Assembly: GCF_017874355.1 (NCBI RefSeq)
Contig: NZ_JAGGLI010000014.1
Span: 1 to 64,000 of the forward strand
DNA: 64,000 bases
Reading direction: 5' to 3'
Source: Acetoanaerobium pronyense
GTDB lineage: Bacteria; Bacillota; Clostridia; Peptostreptococcales; Filifactoraceae
This document shows, in pieces, positions 8,652 to 17,420 of the stretch (the stretch's first letter is position 1; every line of letters begins with the position of its first letter). The notes beneath the pieces are model-generated. The model searched no databases. It worked only from the letters and a program-made list of their open reading frames with translations, and was not told the origin of the DNA. The translations under genes and the position numbers were made by a program.

Positions 8652-9968
8652 ATGAAAAAAGGTATTAGTCTATTTCTTATCATGATGCTCACACTCTCGC
8701 TTGCAGCCTGCACAAGTAACACCCCAGAAGCACCGGCAGGAGAGGGAAGTGGAGAAGGCATTGCGGCAACAATTTCTGTACAGGTAGAAGATGAATGGAG
8801 AGAATACTATCAGCAAGTAGCAGACAGAGTTAAAGAGGTTCATCCAAATGCTACAATAAACTTTATCGAGAGTCCATCTTTTGATCACCTGGATGTTTTA
8901 GATTCTACTGATGTTACAAATGTAGATGTTGCGGATGTATTTGCAATCTCAGCAGACAGAATCCATGGTCTAGCAAGAAATGAAGCTCTTGCAGCACTTG
9001 ATGCAAAAGAGATGGCATCAAATGTAGGGGGATTTGGCAACTACGATGAAGGTCTGGGCGGAAACTTCATGATAGATGGCGAATATCTAGCATTCCCGAT
9101 GAATATAGAAACACTTATAAATTTTGCTAACTCCGCAAATGCAGCTGAAAGCGGTATTGATCTTACAAATACGATCGAATTTACAGAGCTTGAACCTCAA
9201 CAAATGCTAGTTCCTGTATTTAATGCATGGTTTGCAGTTGCAATTACAAACACTGCTGATATAGAACTGCTTGGAAAAGATGATTCAGGAAATTTATTTT
9301 CTGATCTTACAAAGGATTTTTCAGATTTAGAGCCTGAAAAACAAGAAGTATTTAGAGTTTTATTTGAATATTGGCAAGCTCATGATGCAGCAGGAACAGC
9401 TCTTTGGGATGCAGATGGAGCTTGGGGATATATGGACTCAGCATTTTCAACTGGCGGAGTTACTTCTATAAGACTTGAAGGTCCGTGGTCCACAGGAAGT
9501 TTATCCAATCTTGCTGGAAATGGTGAAGATTTAGAAATACTTCCTATTCAACAAGTTACAGTAAACTCAAATCCTCTGGCACACTGGAAAGGTGGATGGG
9601 GACTTGTAATAAATTCAAGAATAGAAGAAGATGAAGATAAGATGATGCTAGCTCAGGCGTTTATTGAAGAAGTTGTAAACCCTGACTATGCAGTTGACTT
9701 CTTTAAAGCTTCAGGTAAAATTCTGGAAAATGTAGATGCTGATGTTTATATGAATTCTGATCTTTCTGATGTAGATAAAGAGATTATAGAATCTGTAATA
9801 GAATCATATCAGGATGCTCCAGCAAGACCTCTATTTACAGAGTGGGGACAGGTTTGGGACACATGGGAAAACAGTCTTCTTTCATGGTCAGCTGTTAAGC
9901 CTTCAACTGTAGAGGAAGCATATGCACAAGTAAAAGCGGCATTTGATGCAATGATGTTAAACTTCTAG
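8652..9968 (+). CDS. Maltodextrin-type ABC transporter, substrate-binding lipoprotein
   Basis: A 438-residue extracellular solute-binding protein (family 1, MalE-like). The signal peptide ends in the lipobox LAAC, with Cys20 as the lipidation site, so the protein is anchored on the outer face of the membrane. It captures maltodextrin and hands it to the MalF/MalG permeases encoded just downstream. The acidic, Trp-rich body fits a sugar-binding protein. The ATG has a GGGAGG site 8 bases upstream. An attenuator-like terminator follows the stop, which would give more binding protein than permease. Substrate is inferred from the GH31, malQ and phosphorylase genes next door, not from residues. Confidence 0.9.
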   Translation: MKKGISLFLIMMLTLSLAACTSNTPEAPAGEGSGEGIAATISVQVEDEWREYYQQVADRVKEVHPNATINFIESPSFDHLDVLDSTDVTNVDVADVFAISADRIHGLARNEALAALDAKEMASNVGGFGNYDEGLGGNFMIDGEYLAFPMNIETLINFANSANAAESGIDLTNTIEFTELEPQQMLVPVFNAWFAVAITNTADIELLGKDDSGNLFSDLTKDFSDLEPEKQEVFRVLFEYWQAHDAAGTALWDADGAWGYMDSAFSTGGVTSIRLEGPWSTGSLSNLAGNGEDLEILPIQQVTVNSNPLAHWKGGWGLVINSRIEEDEDKMMLAQAFIEEVVNPDYAVDFFKASGKILENVDADVYMNSDLSDVDKEIIESVIESYQDAPARPLFTEWGQVWDTWENSLLSWSAVKPSTVEEAYAQVKAAFDAMMLNF

Positions 9969-9973
9969 ATAAG

Positions 9974-10008
9974 AAAAGGAGGGAGGGCTGGGCCTTTCTT
10001 CCTTTTTT
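9974..10008 (+). terminator. Terminator/attenuator between binding protein and permease genes
   Basis: A 14-base-pair stem (9974-9987 with 9993-10006, including three G-U pairs) closes on a 5-base loop and ends in six T. Downstream genes are only 24 bases further and have no visible promoter, so partial read-through is likely. Confidence 0.7.
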
Positions 10009-10031
10009 AACTATATAAGAAAGGGAATACT

Positions 10032-10481
10032 ATGAATACAGATTTTAAACTCCCTAAAAAAAATCTTTATATTATATTAATATCATGTGCAGTTATAATA
10101 TCTGCATCAGCTATAGAAACTATGATAATTGTTAAAGATATAGACTTATATAATCAATGGATAGCACAAATAAAAGATATAAATGCAATGGATATTGACA
10201 GCATGGATCTTCTAAACACCTACATATCCTTAAATCTAATTCAATTTTTGACAAAGATAATTATTCCTATGGCACTTGGAATCTATTCATATTTTACATT
10301 TTATTATTCGAAAATAAATAGATTATTTATTTTTATATGGACGGTTCTAGTGGTTGGAGGGTTTGCATATACTTTTCTTGATTTCAGAACTGCATCGATT
10401 TTTTATTATATTAGCATTTTAGGTCATAAGGTTTTAATTTATGGGATAATATCTATCTCTTCAAAGATAGAATCAAATTAA
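10032..10481 (+). CDS. Small membrane protein of unknown function in the maltodextrin operon
   Basis: I do not recognise this 149-residue protein. It has about four hydrophobic segments (residues about 12-32, 68-90, 96-115 and 120-143) and a short charged loop around residues 36-62 containing KDINAMDIDSMD. The ATG has AAAGGGA upstream. It is placed between the binding-protein and MalF genes, with 63 and 22 bases on either side, so it is co-transcribed with the transporter and could be an accessory subunit or stability factor. No catalytic motif is visible. Confidence 0.75.
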   Translation: MNTDFKLPKKNLYIILISCAVIISASAIETMIIVKDIDLYNQWIAQIKDINAMDIDSMDLLNTYISLNLIQFLTKIIIPMALGIYSYFTFYYSKINRLFIFIWTVLVVGGFAYTFLDFRTASIFYYISILGHKVLIYGIISISSKIESN

Positions 10482-10503
10482 CTCTTTTGAAGGTGGGAGT
10501 ATA

Positions 10504-12594
10504 ATGGCAAATTATAATATACATTTATATGATGACATAGGAAATAAATATGAAAGAAAAAACGATTTTTTAAAGGAAATAGCAAATCTTCAAATGAAAA
10601 TTGATGAGGAGCCAGGAAGAAAAAAAGAATATCAAAATAAAATATCAGAAATCAAAAAAAATAGAAATAATCATCCTTATATTAAGAAGTTAAATAAATT
10701 TAAAATAATGGAAAAAACCTTTTTAAAAGATTTATCTCTAAAAGTAAATAAAGAAAAGAGCAAAATCTCAACTGAAAACTCTGCTAAACTAAAGAATCTA
10801 AAACTTGAACTTTATAAAAGTACTGAGAAAAGAAACTTTTATGAAAAATTTATTGATTTGACCTATGATGCTAAGTTTTTGTATGAAGAAAATAAAATGA
10901 AAACAAGGCATCTTCCTGAAATCATAAAGGAACTTGAGACAAACGAGGGAGAATTAAAAAAAGCTTTAGATTTAAAAAACAATATAAACAAAGAAAATGA
11001 AGCTAAGATAAAAATAGAATTTGATAAATATAAAAAAGAGAAAGAAGAAAAATTAAGTAAAAAGATAGAAAGTTTAAAGACTAAAAGAAAAGATGGATTA
11101 ATCTCTGAAAAAGCCCTTAAAAATGGAATAATAGAACTAAAAAGAGAACATAAAGAATCCCTAAATATGAAATCTTTTGAATCAGAAGAGAAATCCAACA
11201 AAGAGTTTATAAAAAATAGAAAATATGAAATTAAAAATGGCACAAAAAGAAAGCTTCAAGTAATGTATGCTGACATTGCTGATATTAGAAGAAAGAATCC
11301 AGTGGAAACAGAAAAAACATCTCCTAAGATAGCTTATTTTACATTTTTGCTTCCAGGATTAGGCCAGCTTTTAAATAAACAATATATAAAAATGGTTCTT
11401 TTTATTTTTGCGTCATTATTTATATATTTCGCTGCAATTCCATATGCATTAGGGTATGGAAACTACCAAGGAGAGGGCGTTGCGGGTCTTATATCACTGG
11501 CAGAAGGTGGGAGAAGGCTTGATAAATCCCTGATTTTTATGATAGAGGGAATAATTGCTGTATATCTTCTTATATTTTCTTTTGGTCTTTACGTCATTTC
11601 TTTTAGAGATGTTCTGAAGGTGGAAAAGGATATCATAAAGGGAATAAGACCTAAAAATTGGTTTGAATCAAAAAACAGTATTTCAAAGGATGGTTTCCCT
11701 TATATAGTTTCAATTCCTGCTCTTATTGTAATTGTATTTATAGTACTGGTTCCTATAACCACAGCAATTTTACTCTCATTTACAGGAATGGATCCTCAGA
11801 ACCAATCAAAATTTGGATGGGTTGGAATTAGAAATTACAGGCTTATAGCCTTGGGACAAGGACTGGCTGGATCAGTGTTTTGGCTGATACTTGTATGGAC
11901 TATAATTTGGACATTAGTAGCTACTTCTTTGGCTATTGCTATAGGATTTTTACTTGCATTTTTAGCCAACAATGAAAGAGTAATAGGGAAGACCTTTTTT
12001 AGAATAGTATTTTTATTGCCTTGGGCAGTTCCAGGTTTTATAAGTATAATGTTTTTTAGTATAATGCTATCTCCCAATGCGGTCTTGACCGAGATTATAA
12101 GCGGGATTGCAGGAAGGACTATAGGTGTGAAAACTGACCCATTTTTATCTAGAGTAGCTCTTATAATGATACAGGGATGGCTTGGAAGTGCATATGTATT
12201 CCTTCTTTCAACAGGAGTACTTCAGTCCATTCCAGAAGATCTTTATGAGGCTGCCCAAATTGATGGAGCAACATCTTTTCAAAAACTAAAAAAGATTACT
12301 CTCCCAATAGTTTTATTTCAAACAGCTCCCCTTTTGATTGGGCAGTATACTTTCAATTTTAACAATTTTTCCATAATATATCTTTTTAATGGAGGAGGCC
12401 CGTTTAATCCTATAAGATATGGGAATCTTGCAGGTTCGACAGACCTTTTAATATCATATATATATAAGCTTACTATGGAAAACCAGTATCAAGCAATAGG
12501 TGCTGCAATAACTATAGTGATCTCATTAGGACTTATGTTTTTTGCTTTTATAGGTTTTAGAAACTCAAAGGCTTTTAGAGAGGAGAGACTATAA
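10504..12594 (+). CDS. MalF-type ABC permease with long N-terminal coiled-coil extension
   Basis: A 696-residue protein, far longer than the usual 290-430 residues of a Gram-positive MalF. Residues 1 to about 265 are hydrophilic, very rich in Lys and Glu, and predicted by eye to form coiled coils. Residues about 275-380 hold a PGLGQLLNKQ segment and the first hydrophobic helices, as in other MalF-like proteins. Residues about 400-690 are the standard permease domain with the EAA loop EAAQIDGATSFQKLKKITLP, which docks on the ATPase. The reading frame is continuous and the fusion has no frameshift sign. The stop overlaps the start of malG by one base. It forms the membrane channel with MalG. 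The role of the cytosolic extension is unknown. Confidence 0.88.
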   Translation: MANYNIHLYDDIGNKYERKNDFLKEIANLQMKIDEEPGRKKEYQNKISEIKKNRNNHPYIKKLNKFKIMEKTFLKDLSLKVNKEKSKISTENSAKLKNLKLELYKSTEKRNFYEKFIDLTYDAKFLYEENKMKTRHLPEIIKELETNEGELKKALDLKNNINKENEAKIKIEFDKYKKEKEEKLSKKIESLKTKRKDGLISEKALKNGIIELKREHKESLNMKSFESEEKSNKEFIKNRKYEIKNGTKRKLQVMYADIADIRRKNPVETEKTSPKIAYFTFLLPGLGQLLNKQYIKMVLFIFASLFIYFAAIPYALGYGNYQGEGVAGLISLAEGGRRLDKSLIFMIEGIIAVYLLIFSFGLYVISFRDVLKVEKDIIKGIRPKNWFESKNSISKDGFPYIVSIPALIVIVFIVLVPITTAILLSFTGMDPQNQSKFGWVGIRNYRLIALGQGLAGSVFWLILVWTIIWTLVATSLAIAIGFLLAFLANNERVIGKTFFRIVFLLPWAVPGFISIMFFSIMLSPNAVLTEIISGIAGRTIGVKTDPFLSRVALIMIQGWLGSAYVFLLSTGVLQSIPEDLYEAAQIDGATSFQKLKKITLPIVLFQTAPLLIGQYTFNFNNFSIIYLFNGGGPFNPIRYGNLAGSTDLLISYIYKLTMENQYQAIGAAITIVISLGLMFFAFIGFRNSKAFREERL

Positions 12595-13487
12595 TGAGTA
12601 TATTTAAAAAGAAAAGTGACCTGTATCTTTCAGATAGACAGCCCCTTACATTTTTAGGAAAAGTAAGTCTAGGGCTTGTATATTTTGTACTGATATCCTG
12701 GTCAGTAATAGTGATATGGCCTCTTTATCAGATGGTAGTCTCAGCCTTTAATGGAAGGCAGCAACAATATCTTATAATGAATGATGCATTTGAGTTTTCA
12801 TTAAGACATTTTGATTACCTTTTTAATAATACTCTATACCTTAGTTGGGTTAAAAATACTATATTTATAGCATCTTCAACGGCAATACTTACCCTTATTA
12901 TGGTATCTTTTACGGGATTTGCCTACTCAAGATATAGATTCAAGGGAAGGAAAGCCTCTCTTATGGCTATCATGCTAATTCAGACTATTCCAGCTTTTGC
13001 TGGGATTACAGCTTACTTTACAATGCACTCCGTTATTTCTTCAGTTTTTCCGTATCTTACAAGACAGATGATGCTCATACTTATATATGCTGGAACAGGA
13101 ATAGCGGGAAATACATTCATACTCAAAGGATATATAGATTCTATTTCTACTGAACTTGATGATGCAGCAAGAATAGATGGGTGCTCTGATATAAAAGTGT
13201 ATAGATTAATAATCATGCCTATAGCAAGACCTATGCTTGCAATTATTGCTCTATGGTCTTTTATTGGACCTTTTATGGATTTTCTTATGCCAAGGGTCTT
13301 GCTTACGACTCCAAGTTCTTATACACTTGCAGCTGGACTTTTTACCCTTATAAATGATTTTAGAACTCTTAATCAGCCTGCTTTTGCAGCAGGAGGACTG
13401 CTTACAGCTGTTCCGATAGTTGCGCTGTTTATAATACTGCAAAAGCAGCTTGTATCTGGACTTGCAAAGGGAGCAGTAAAAGGCTAG
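12594..13487 (+). CDS. MalG-type ABC transporter permease
   Basis: A 297-residue inner-membrane permease with six hydrophobic segments and the conserved cytoplasmic EAA loop DDAARIDGCSDIKVYRLIIMP, which contacts the ATPase. The length is normal for MalG. It pairs with the upstream MalF-like protein to form the translocation channel for maltodextrins. Its ATG overlaps the malF stop codon (TAATG), a sign of coupled translation, with GAGGAGAG upstream. The C-terminus ends in VSGLAKGAVKG, the typical MalG tail that inserts into the ATPase interface. Confidence 0.93.
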   Translation: MSIFKKKSDLYLSDRQPLTFLGKVSLGLVYFVLISWSVIVIWPLYQMVVSAFNGRQQQYLIMNDAFEFSLRHFDYLFNNTLYLSWVKNTIFIASSTAILTLIMVSFTGFAYSRYRFKGRKASLMAIMLIQTIPAFAGITAYFTMHSVISSVFPYLTRQMMLILIYAGTGIAGNTFILKGYIDSISTELDDAARIDGCSDIKVYRLIIMPIARPMLAIIALWSFIGPFMDFLMPRVLLTTPSSYTLAAGLFTLINDFRTLNQPAFAAGGLLTAVPIVALFIILQKQLVSGLAKGAVKG

Positions 13488-13515
13488 AAATTATTTTGAT
13501 ATAGGAGGATGCCTT

Positions 13516-14601
13516 ATGAAGGTAGTATTAAAAAATATAGGAAAAAAATATGAAGGTAGAGAAGAATTTACATTAAAAAATATAAATCTTGAGATAGAAG
13601 CAAAGGATTTTTGCGTCATACTTGGCCCATCAGGTTGCGGGAAAACAACTCTGCTAAGAATGATAGCTGGGCTCAACTCTATAACAGAGGGAGATCTTCT
13701 TTTTAATGATAAAAGAGTGAATAAGGTAGACCCTAAAGATAGAGATATAGCTATGGTGTTTCAGTCTTACGCCCTTTATCCCCATATGACTGTATATGAC
13801 AACATGGCGTTTTCTTTGGCAATGAGAAAAGAGCGTAAACAAATAATCCATGAAAGAGTAATGGAAGCGGCTGAGGTACTTCAAATAAAGGAATATTTAT
13901 ACTCTAAACCATCAGATATATCTGGAGGACAAAGACAAAGGGTAGCTCTTGGTAGAGCGATGGTAAGAAAGCCCAAGGTTTTTCTTATGGACGAACCTTT
14001 ATCTAATCTGGATGCCAAGCTAAGAGAGCATATGAGGGTTGAGCTTGTAAGACTTCATAAGAAACTTGGAACTACATCAATATATGTAACACATGATCAG
14101 ACTGAAGCAATGACTATGGCGAGTAAAATAGTCCTTATGAATGAAGGGAAAATACAGCAGGCTGGAAAACCAGAGGAATTCTATAACAGCCCTTCAAATA
14201 TTTTTGTTGCAAAATTCATAGGATCACCAACAATGAATATAATTAATGGTATTATAAAAGATGGAAAATTTATATCTGAAGATGAGATAATTAAAGTCAC
14301 TCCTTCAGAAAAAGATTTAAAGTTTCTAAAATTATATGAAGGAAAAAGCGTATCCTTAGGAATCAGGTCAGAGCGATTTGAAAGCGGCGCCCATCATAAA
14401 GACACATTTGCATGTACTATAGATGTAGTTGAGATGCTAGGCAAAGAGAAAATCCTATATGCAAGACTAGATAGCAATAAAGAGCTTGTTATTTCTATGC
14501 CGGGGCATTATGAATATGGAGAAGGAGAAAAGCATAATTTTGGTTTTGATGTAGACGCTCTTCACTTTTTTGATTCAGAAACAGGAGAAAGAATTAACTG
14601 A
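13516..14601 (+). CDS. MalK/MsmX-type sugar ABC transporter ATPase
   Basis: A 361-residue ATP-binding subunit that powers sugar uptake. Walker A is GPSGCGKTT at residues 37-45, the Q-loop follows in VFQSYALYPHM, the signature is SGGQRQR, and Walker B is VFLMDEP with a downstream switch His in THDQTEAM. About 120 C-terminal residues form the regulatory/OB domain found in MalK, MsmX and UgpC. The ATG has AGGAGG 8 bases upstream. It is the last transporter gene of the operon, followed after 37 bases by the regulator. In many Firmicutes such an ATPase serves several sugar transporters, but here a dedicated role is suggested by linkage. Confidence 0.94.
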   Translation: MKVVLKNIGKKYEGREEFTLKNINLEIEAKDFCVILGPSGCGKTTLLRMIAGLNSITEGDLLFNDKRVNKVDPKDRDIAMVFQSYALYPHMTVYDNMAFSLAMRKERKQIIHERVMEAAEVLQIKEYLYSKPSDISGGQRQRVALGRAMVRKPKVFLMDEPLSNLDAKLREHMRVELVRLHKKLGTTSIYVTHDQTEAMTMASKIVLMNEGKIQQAGKPEEFYNSPSNIFVAKFIGSPTMNIINGIIKDGKFISEDEIIKVTPSEKDLKFLKLYEGKSVSLGIRSERFESGAHHKDTFACTIDVVEMLGKEKILYARLDSNKELVISMPGHYEYGEGEKHNFGFDVDALHFFDSETGERIN

Positions 14602-14638
14602 TTTTAGAGGATATATTGCTTTTCAAGGGGTGAGTGTT

Positions 14639-15670
14639 TTGAAAAAAAATGGGCATGTCACAATAAGTGATGTTGCAAAAAAAGCAGGTGTATCTCCATC
14701 AACTGTATCTAGAGTTATATCCAATAATTCTAGAATAAGCGAGGTTACGACAAAAAAAGTTCTTAAATGTATGGAAGAGATGTCTTATTATCCTAATGCT
14801 ATGGCAAGGTCACTAGCCAGAAAAAAAACAGGAGTGGTAGGAGTTATAATGCCGACAACATCTGAGGATATCCTTCTTAATCCTTTCTTTCCAGAAGCTT
14901 TGAGAGGAATAGTTAAAGGGGCATCGTCAACAGAATATGATTTACTCCTTTCTACAAATACAGAAAAAGATGAAGAACTTAAAATAATCAAGAATTTTAT
15001 AAGGGGCTCAAAGGTAGATGGAGTAATACTAATGTCAAGTAAGGTAAAGGATGAAGCAATAAAATATCTTACTGAAATAGACTTCCCTTTTTCTCTTATT
15101 GGTTCTCCAGAAGAACTTAGCGAGCAAATTAATCATGTGGATAACGACAACTTTATGGCAGCCTATGAAATCACATGCTATATGAGCATGAGAGGTAAAA
15201 AAAGAATAGCAATGATAGCGGGAGAAGAAAAGCTTACAGTAACAAGAAAAAGAGTTGATGGATATAAAAGAGCACTCAAGGAAAGCAATCTTCAATTTGA
15301 CCCAGATCTATTATTTACAGGGCCCTTTGATGAAAAGACAGGCTATGAATATGGATCAAAAATATCTGATATGACTCAAATGCCAGACGCACTTATTGTA
15401 AGTGATGATCTAGTAACCTTTGGCGCAATGAAAATATTTGAAAATTCAGGAATAAGAGTACCAGAAGACATAGCTGTAGCTAGCTTTAATAATACAGCCT
15501 TGTCAAGATACTCAAATATTCCAATAACATCTGTAGATATCAATGCACTTGGACTTGGAAAAGAAGCTATGAACCTTTTAGTAGAAGCCATGGAAAAGGG
15601 AATTAGAGGAAAAAAGGTGATAATCCCATACGCTGTTCATAAAAGACAATCAACAGAGGGAGTAAAATAA
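14639..15670 (+). CDS. LacI-family transcriptional regulator (MalR-like)
   Basis: A 343-residue regulator with an N-terminal helix-turn-helix (VTISDVAKKAGVSPSTVSRVI, broken here only as a motif, residues 7-27), the hinge helix MARSLARKKT, and a periplasmic-binding-protein-like sugar-sensing domain. The start is TTG 14639, because AAGGGG lies 8 bases upstream and the resulting N-terminus matches the family; the frame is open further upstream into malK but without support. The palindromic CG-centred operators at 2393, 8421 and 8526 are its likely targets, so it would repress both mal promoters until maltodextrin or a derivative binds. It is co-transcribed with the transporter, which implies autoregulation. 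Confidence 0.92.
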   Translation: MKKNGHVTISDVAKKAGVSPSTVSRVISNNSRISEVTTKKVLKCMEEMSYYPNAMARSLARKKTGVVGVIMPTTSEDILLNPFFPEALRGIVKGASSTEYDLLLSTNTEKDEELKIIKNFIRGSKVDGVILMSSKVKDEAIKYLTEIDFPFSLIGSPEELSEQINHVDNDNFMAAYEITCYMSMRGKKRIAMIAGEEKLTVTRKRVDGYKRALKESNLQFDPDLLFTGPFDEKTGYEYGSKISDMTQMPDALIVSDDLVTFGAMKIFENSGIRVPEDIAVASFNNTALSRYSNIPITSVDINALGLGKEAMNLLVEAMEKGIRGKKVIIPYAVHKRQSTEGVK

Positions 15671-15677
15671 AATTATA

Positions 15678-15706
15678 TTGACATTCTTATTTTAATTAAA
15701 TATAAT
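15678..15706 (+). promoter_or_regulatory. Consensus sigma-A promoter
   Basis: A perfect TTGACA (15678-15683) and a perfect TATAAT (15701-15706) are separated by the ideal 17 bases. Predicted start near 15713. This is the strongest promoter by eye in the window and serves only a 75-residue reading frame before a terminator. Confidence 0.88.
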
Positions 15707-15729
15707 CAAGCTGTAGAGAGAAAAACAAT

Positions 15730-15753
15730 TTCCCGTCTCATTAGAGGCGGGAA
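15730..15753 (+). other. Strong leader hairpin
   Basis: TTCCCGTCTC pairs with GAGGCGGGAA around an ATTA loop (10 base pairs, one G-U). It lies about 17 bases after the predicted transcription start and is not followed by a T tract, so it is more likely a 5'-end stabiliser or regulatory element than a terminator. Confidence 0.6.
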
Positions 15754-15802
15754 TATTTGTCTATAGGTATTTTCAGAAAAGTTTGAAAAGGAGGGGTGGA
15801 AA

Positions 15803-16030
15803 GTGATATTAAAATATTACATTGGGAAAATGAATGAAGGGTATTATGCTATAGAAAATTTATTTATGGATGCTCTAAGAGATTTTTCTTTTATAGACAT
15901 AATAGATTATGATGGGGAAAATATAAATCTTATTTTTAATGATTTTCAAAAAAATTTTGCTAAAGAAAATGAACTTGTAATAAGTGAAAAAGTTAAATCT
16001 ACAATTAAAACTTTGAGTCTCTGTGCATAA
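15803..16030 (+). CDS. Small hypothetical protein (75 residues)
   Basis: I do not recognise this protein. It is 75 residues long, starts at GTG with a strong GGAGGGG site 6 bases upstream, and has a mixed, mildly acidic composition with no membrane segment, signal peptide or Cys motif (one Cys next to the C-terminus). It forms its own transcription unit: consensus promoter, leader hairpin, this frame, and a terminator 20 bases after the stop. Position between the mal regulator and glgC may hint at a carbohydrate-linked role, but that is only positional. Confidence 0.65.
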   Translation: MILKYYIGKMNEGYYAIENLFMDALRDFSFIDIIDYDGENINLIFNDFQKNFAKENELVISEKVKSTIKTLSLCA

Positions 16031-16050
16031 GCAATATATTACATAAAAAG

Positions 16051-16086
16051 ATAAAAGACCTTATTTTGAAGGCCTTTTATTTTTTT
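16051..16086 (+). terminator. Rho-independent terminator
   Basis: ATAAAAGACCTT (16051-16062) pairs with AAGGCCTTTTAT (16069-16080), one mismatch, 6-base loop, followed by a T tract. It ends the small transcription unit. From here to 16250 I see AT-rich sequence with a TATAAT at 16151-16156 that may serve glgC, but no good -35 box. Confidence 0.88.
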
Positions 16087-16250
16087 GCTCTTAATTAAAG
16101 ATATCTTTAGTATGAATTATTAAAAAAATACAGTAAATTTAAAAAATTTATATAATTTTCTTTATTTTAATCATTTAATAGATAGGAATAGAGATTTAAT
16201 GGTATATATAGCAATATGAATTTTAAAAAGAAGGTATTAAGGAGGTTTAT

Positions 16251-17420
16251 ATGTTCAAAAAAGAGATGGTAGCTATGATATTAGCAGGTGGACAGGGAAG
16301 TAGACTTGGAATATTTACGAAAAATTTAGCAAAACCAGCGGTGCCATTTGGTGGTAAATATAGAATAATAGACTTTGTACTTAGTAATTGTTCAAATTCA
16401 GGGATAGACACTGTGGGTGTTTTAACTCAGTATAGACCTCTTATCTTAAACAGTCATATTGGAATAGGTAGTCCATGGGATTTAGATAGAAAAAATGGAG
16501 GAGTATCTATATTAGCTCCTTATATGAACGAGACAGAGGGAAGCTGGTATAGGGGGACTGCTCATGCTATTTATCAAAATATACATTTCCTAGATCAGTA
16601 TGATCCAAAGTACGTCCTTATACTCTCTGGAGATCATATATATAAAATGAATTACAATAAGATGCTTGATTATCATAAAGAGAAAAAATCAAAAGCTACA
16701 ATAGCTGTTCTTGAAGTAAGTACGGAAGAAGCAAAGCGATTTGGAATCATGAATGCTACCTCTGACAACAGGATATATGAATTTGAAGAAAAACCAAGGA
16801 AACCAAAGTCCAATCTTGCTTCAATGGGAGTGTATATATTTGATTGGGAGGTTCTTAGAAAATACCTTATTGATGGTGAAAAGGATAAAAGCTCCGATGA
16901 TTTTGGGAAAGATATAATACCTAAGATGCTCAAAGACAGTGTAGATCTTTACGCATATAGATTTAATGGCTATTGGAAAGATGTAGGAACTGTAGAGAGT
17001 TTATGGGAAGCAAATATGGATCTTATAGACAGGAACAATACCTTACATTTGAATGACCCATCTTGGAGGATTTATTCTGTAAATCCTATTATGCCTCCTC
17101 AATATATCTCTAGGGAAGGAAAAGTAAACAATTCTTTAGTTGTTGAAGGATGCACTATAGCTGGAGAAGTTACGAAAAGTGTATTGTTTTATGGAGTTTC
17201 AGTGGGGAAAAATTCGAAAATTAAAGATTCTGTAATAATGCCAAATGTAAAGATAGAAGAGGATGTATATATAGAAAAAGCTATAATTGGTAAGGAAACA
17301 ATAATAAGAAAAGGGACAATAATTAAGGACGAATCTGGCGGGATTTCTTTAATTGGGCAAAATCAAAATATAAGACCTGAGGATTTAAAAAGCAAGGGGG
17401 AGGGTGAGCTAGATGCTTAA
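16251..17420 (+). CDS. glgC: Glucose-1-phosphate adenylyltransferase, catalytic subunit
   Basis: A 389-residue ADP-glucose pyrophosphorylase, which makes ADP-glucose from glucose-1-phosphate and ATP, the committed step of glycogen synthesis. The nucleotide-binding motif GGQGSR is at residues 13-18, followed by [20 protein letters not shown]; the C-terminal half is the left-handed beta-helix of hexapeptide repeats. AAGGAGG lies 7 bases before the ATG. It is the first gene of a five-gene operon and overlaps glgD by 8 bases. Together with GlgD it should form the heteromeric enzyme typical of Firmicutes. Cytosolic. Confidence 0.97.
   Translation: MFKKEMVAMILAGGQGSRLGIFTKNLAKPAVPFGGKYRIIDFVLSNCSNSGIDTVGVLTQYRPLILNSHIGIGSPWDLDRKNGGVSILAPYMNETEGSWYRGTAHAIYQNIHFLDQYDPKYVLILSGDHIYKMNYNKMLDYHKEKKSKATIAVLEVSTEEAKRFGIMNATSDNRIYEFEEKPRKPKSNLASMGVYIFDWEVLRKYLIDGEKDKSSDDFGKDIIPKMLKDSVDLYAYRFNGYWKDVGTVESLWEANMDLIDRNNTLHLNDPSWRIYSVNPIMPPQYISREGKVNNSLVVEGCTIAGEVTKSVLFYGVSVGKNSKIKDSVIMPNVKIEEDVYIEKAIIGKETIIRKGTIIKDESGGISLIGQNQNIRPEDLKSKGEGELDA

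Noticed and set aside
10863-11243. A 126-codon minus-strand frame opposite the MalF coiled coil
   Set aside because: It is the Phe/Ser/Leu-rich complement of a Lys/Glu-rich sequence, a common shadow effect, and would not explain the continuous plus-strand frame.
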